DNA of 64,000 bases, from contig NZ_CP022529.1 in NCBI RefSeq assembly GCF_002237595.1, positions 3,286,001 to 3,350,000 of the forward strand, read 5' to 3'. A program made the translations under genes and the position numbers. Of this stretch, positions 61,245 through 64,000 are shown piece by piece; within the stretch, counting starts at the first letter, position 1; each line of letters opens with the position of its first letter. The notes below the pieces were generated by a model. It did no database searches and had not been told where the DNA came from. It saw nothing but the letters and a program-made list of their open reading frames with translations. The stretch comes from Labrenzia sp. VG12. GTDB taxonomy: Bacteria > Pseudomonadota > Alphaproteobacteria > Rhizobiales > Stappiaceae.

Positions 61245-62099
61245 TCATGCCACCTGTGTTTGCAGCGCTTTCAAGACCAGATTGGCGAGCGCTGAAGCCC
61301 CGGACGCATGCGGTCGCAGGAACACCATGTCACGGTGACTGTTTGCAGCTTTGCTTGAAAGGGTAAGATCGGGGAACTGGTCGGCCAGCCGGTTCCAGGC
61401 CGGGATGTAGGCCTGGCCCATGCCCTGCGAGACCATGAGGGCAATGGTTTCCAGCGCATCGAGTTCACACAGGATCCGGCCCTGGTTGACCTCCCGCCCA
61501 TGCACTTCCCAGATCTTCCGGCCACCCCAGGAGGCGCGGTCATAGACGATCCAGGGCAAGGCCGCTGTATCGGGGGCAAACGCAGGAGGTGGCGCGGCAT
61601 GCAGAACCGGCTGGGTGGCAATGATCGTGCTTTGCAGGGATTTGGGCAATTCGAACGGTGCGGCGACCGTGATGATCGCATCAAGTGCGCCGTCCAGAAG
61701 ATCCTGATAGAGCCCGGCGGACGTTCCAGGACGAAACGTGAGTTCAGCCTCTGGAGCTTCTTCCTGAAACAACCGGTTCACGGCCGGGGCACAGTCCAGA
61801 AGCCCGGTGGAAACGGCACCGAGGCGGAAGGGACCGGATAGGCCGGTTGGATCGATGTGCCGGCTCAGGTCGTGGGCGTCGTTGACCAGCTTGCGCGCGG
61901 CCGGCAACAGCCGCAGACACGCATCCGTCGGCAGCGCGGCATGCGCACTGCGGTTTAAAAGCCCGACACCAAGCTGTGCTTCGAGCACCCTGATACGCTG
62001 GCTGACCCCGGCGGCCGTCAGCCCCTGCTGCCTGGCCGCAGCCGCGATCGATCCGGTTTCGGCGACCACCAGCAGGCTTTCAAGAAAGCGCGTATCCAA
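61245..62099 (-). CDS. LysR-family transcriptional regulator
   Basis: A 284-residue protein. The N-terminal winged helix reads FLESLLVVAETGSIAAAARQ then LTAAGVSQRIRVLEAQLGV. A LysR substrate domain follows (FRLGAVSTGLLDCAPAVNRL, MVSQGMGQAYIPAW). The start is TTG 62099 with AGGAAA upstream; no in-frame ATG gives the full helix-turn-helix. It is divergent from the VOC gene with a 90-bp gap, so it probably regulates the VOC-reductase-isomerase genes. The effector is unknown. Confidence 0.87.
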   Translation of the reverse strand: MDTRFLESLLVVAETGSIAAAARQQGLTAAGVSQRIRVLEAQLGVGLLNRSAHAALPTDACLRLLPAARKLVNDAHDLSRHIDPTGLSGPFRLGAVSTGLLDCAPAVNRLFQEEAPEAELTFRPGTSAGLYQDLLDGALDAIITVAAPFELPKSLQSTIIATQPVLHAAPPPAFAPDTAALPWIVYDRASWGGRKIWEVHGREVNQGRILCELDALETIALMVSQGMGQAYIPAWNRLADQFPDLTLSSKAANSHRDMVFLRPHASGASALANLVLKALQTQVA

Positions 62100-62189
62100 A
62101 ACTTTTTCCTATGCTGAAAGACAGAAAAACATCTTAAATGTTTTGAATAGGCTCTGCTAGTAGAGGGGCGAACCGAATTGGAGACGCTC

Positions 62190-62603
62190 ATGCAACCCTG
62201 TTTTCACCTTGCCTATCATGTCACCGACCTGGACGAGGCCCGTGCGTTTTACGGCGGCCTTCTGGGTTGCCAGGAAGGGCGCAGCACCGAAACCTGGGTC
62301 GACTTCAACTTCTTCGGGCACCAGATTTCGCTTCATCTCGGCAAACCCTTCGAAACCACAAACACCGGCAAGGTGGGCGATCACATGGTGCCGATGCCGC
62401 ATCTGGGCGTGGTGCTGGCGATGGACTGCTGGAAGGCTCTTGCGCAAAAGCTGACGGAGGCTAATCTCGCCTTCATCATCGCCCCGACCATTCGTTTCGA
62501 GGGTCAGCCGGGCGAACAAAGCACCATGTTCTTTATGGATCCGAGCGGCAACCCGATTGAAATCAAAGGCTTTGCCGACGAAGCTGGAGTGTTCGCCACA
62601 TGA
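62190..62603 (+). CDS. VOC (glyoxalase/dioxygenase-like) protein
   Basis: A 137-residue vicinal oxygen chelate protein with two beta-alpha-beta-beta-beta units. FHLAYHVTDLDEARAFYGGL opens the first. HLGVVLAM and MFFMDPSGNPIEIKGF supply a His and a Glu in positions that usually bind a divalent metal. Its reaction is unknown; relatives include glyoxalase I, dioxygenases and resistance proteins. ATG 62190 is chosen with GGAG upstream, though TTG 62178 is also open. It overlaps the next gene by ATGA, implying coupled function. Confidence 0.82.
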   Translation: MQPCFHLAYHVTDLDEARAFYGGLLGCQEGRSTETWVDFNFFGHQISLHLGKPFETTNTGKVGDHMVPMPHLGVVLAMDCWKALAQKLTEANLAFIIAPTIRFEGQPGEQSTMFFMDPSGNPIEIKGFADEAGVFAT

Positions 62604-63547
62604 CGCAGATTATCCCCTTTGTCTCCGAAGCCAGTCAGGACGAACGCCGGGAGTGGCGCGATGCCCTGCCGGAGGCGTTGGCGGACATTGCCGTGGTGAA
62701 ACCGTTCGACACCTTGACGGAAGAAGAGCGTGTGGCTGCGCGCGTGGCCATCGTCGCCAACCCGGACCCGGCTCAGGTTGCCGCCCTGCCAAACCTGGTC
62801 TGGGTGCAGAGCCTCTGGGCCGGCGTGGAACGGCTGGTGACGGAGTTGCCCGCAGACGGCCCACTGATCGTGCGCCTGACCGACCCGCAAATGGCCGAGA
62901 CCATGTCGGAAGCCGTTCTGGCCTGGACGCTATATCTTCATCGGGACATGCCGCGCTACATGGCTCAGCAGCGCGAAGGGACCTGGAAAGGCCATACACT
63001 CCTGCTGCCCGAAGAGCGCACAGTTGGTGTCCTCGGCCTCGGCAAGCTCGGAAGCGCAGCGGCGCAGCGCCTCAAGTCCAATGGGTTCAGGGTTCTGGGA
63101 TGGAGCCGCAGCCCCAAATCGGTCGACGGCATCGACTGTTTCCATGGCGCAGAAGGATTGACGGCAGTGCTCGCCCAAACGGACATTTCCGTTTTGCTTA
63201 TGCCCCTGACCGCAGAAACTCACGACCTGATCGGCCCTTCGCAGCTGGCGCAGATGAAACCCGGGGCCGCTCTGATCAATTTCGCCCGCGGGCCTATCAT
63301 CAACGAAACCGCCCTGCTGAAGGCCCTCAATGAAGGGCCTGTGGGACACGCGATTCTCGATGTCTTCAACGAGGAGCCCCTGCCAGCCGGTCACCCGTTC
63401 TGGAGCCACGAGAAGGTGACGGTGCTCCCGCATATCTCCGCGCCCACCATCACCAGCACCGCCTCGAAGATTGTCGCTGAAAACATCGCCCACTTCTTTG
63501 CAGACGGCACCATCCCGCCAAGCGTCGACCGGGAGCGTGGATACTGA
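62600..63547 (+). CDS. D-2-hydroxyacid dehydrogenase, GhrA-like (glyoxylate/hydroxypyruvate reductase)
   Basis: A 315-residue protein. GVLGLGKLGSAAAQRLKSNG binds NAD(P). INFARGPIINETALLKALNE supplies the catalytic Arg, AILDVFNEEPLPAGHPFW the Glu, and TVLPHISAPT the catalytic His. This is the GhrA branch, which reduces glyoxylate and hydroxypyruvate in the cytoplasm. The VOC gene overlaps it upstream, and a sugar-phosphate isomerase-like gene follows after 84 bp. The set may process a small hydroxy or keto acid from sugar breakdown, but this is inferred from position only. Confidence 0.88.
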   Translation: MTQIIPFVSEASQDERREWRDALPEALADIAVVKPFDTLTEEERVAARVAIVANPDPAQVAALPNLVWVQSLWAGVERLVTELPADGPLIVRLTDPQMAETMSEAVLAWTLYLHRDMPRYMAQQREGTWKGHTLLLPEERTVGVLGLGKLGSAAAQRLKSNGFRVLGWSRSPKSVDGIDCFHGAEGLTAVLAQTDISVLLMPLTAETHDLIGPSQLAQMKPGAALINFARGPIINETALLKALNEGPVGHAILDVFNEEPLPAGHPFWSHEKVTVLPHISAPTITSTASKIVAENIAHFFADGTIPPSVDRERGY

Positions 63548-63631
63548 GATTTTCCTCGGCGTCCGTCGCATTCCTGTCAAGGAACACGGTCTATCAGGCA
63601 GGGAATTTACTGCTTCTGCCAAAGGTAATCT

Positions 63632-64000
63632 ATGTCCGACCTCCCGATCCTCGGCGCCGCGTTGAACCTGGGCGCTCTTGAAACCCATCTGAAACTCATG
63701 CGCGACAAGCCGCGCGACATCGAGTTGCAGGACTTCGTTCACAGCGAGGTTCTGACGGGTGACTGGCAGCCACTGGTGGACAAGGCCAAAAACCTTCTCG
63801 GCAGCCATGAAGGCCGGGTTGGCATTCACGGTCCTTTCTGGGGGTTTTCCATCGACAGCAAGGACCCGGACGTTCGTGAGATCGTCAAGAAGCGCCTGGC
63901 ACAGGGTCTGAAGATCTGTGAGGCCCTTGGAGGCACCCACATGGTGGTGCACAGCCCCTATTCGACCTGGGACTACAACAATCTCGACAACTACGAAAAT
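63632..64000 (+). CDS. Xylose-isomerase-like TIM-barrel protein (3' end outside window)
   Basis: 123 residues are visible before the right edge. MSDLPILGAALNLGALETHL, VGIHGPFWGFSIDSKD and CEALGGTHMVVHSPYSTWDY follow the pattern of AP endonuclease 2/xylose-isomerase-like sugar-phosphate isomerase/epimerases. The His residues in IHGPF and VVHSPY lie where this family carries active-site or metal ligands. AAAGG lies before ATG 63632. It probably belongs to the LysR-linked group. Truncation prevents a finer call. Confidence 0.72.
   Translation, partial: MSDLPILGAALNLGALETHLKLMRDKPRDIELQDFVHSEVLTGDWQPLVDKAKNLLGSHEGRVGIHGPFWGFSIDSKDPDVREIVKKRLAQGLKICEALGGTHMVVHSPYSTWDYNNLDNYEN

Noticed and set aside
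60940..61295. Short + strand frames in the gap before the LysR gene
   Set aside because: No ribosome site, no family likeness and AT-rich promoter-like surroundings.
1..64000. tRNA, rRNA, insertion sequences, phage or integrase genes
   Set aside because: None was recognised on either strand. Small tRNA genes could be missed by reading alone, but no clover-leaf-like segment with TTCGAATC-type arm was found in the gene-free gaps.

Overview
The window is chromosomal DNA of high G+C with dense, mostly co-directional operons. Its gene set is a rhizobial-type myo-inositol cluster, agl-type alpha-glucoside uptake, several ABC importers and a type I secreted giant adhesin. Together with two families of palindromic intergenic repeats, this suggests a marine or plant-associated alphaproteobacterium of the Hyphomicrobiales, plausibly near Stappiaceae (Roseibium/Labrenzia). 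That placement is an inference from gene content and style, not from a phylogenetic marker. No rRNA, tRNA, CRISPR, insertion sequence or prophage gene was seen.

Layout. 1-4.5 kb: a probable thiol/electrophile-stress module (DsbA/FrnE-like protein, Kef-type K+/H+ antiporter, KefF-like quinone reductase, Nu-class GST) divergent from a cysteine-containing HxlR regulator. 4.5-17 kb: inositol catabolism (Gfo/Idh/MocA oxidoreductase, iolG, iolR, a three-gene sugar ABC importer, iolC-iolJ fusion, iolD, iolE, iolB), with two likely IolR operators and intergenic repeats. 17.3-20.6 kb: a family 3 solute-binding protein tail to tail with a chemoreceptor that ends in a PilZ domain. 20.8-27.1 kb: a DeoR-controlled ABC importer plus a 2-keto-3-deoxygluconate-type kinase. 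27.5-33.8 kb: aglEFGK with divergent aglR. 33.9-38.9 kb: a GntR regulator and a Mn/Zn-type ABC importer. 39-57.7 kb: a membrane GGDEF-EAL protein, TolC, a ~3,100-residue repeat adhesin, a pair of type I secretion ABC proteins and an HlyD-type adaptor. 57.7-60.8 kb: a glycine betaine/choline-type ABC importer. 61.2-64 kb: LysR, a VOC protein, a GhrA-like reductase and a truncated sugar-phosphate isomerase-like gene.

How it fits together. Most of the window takes up and degrades polyols and sugars, and each importer has a local regulator and recognisable operator-like palindromes. The most unusual block is 39-57.7 kb, which combines c-di-GMP turnover, an outer-membrane channel, a Ca2+-binding-type adhesin made of near-identical repeats, and two ABC exporter subunits. 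The nucleotide-binding domains of both subunits depart from consensus at several catalytic motifs. This looks like a LapA-like adhesion system without recognisable lapD or lapG neighbours. It is the best candidate for something not well described.
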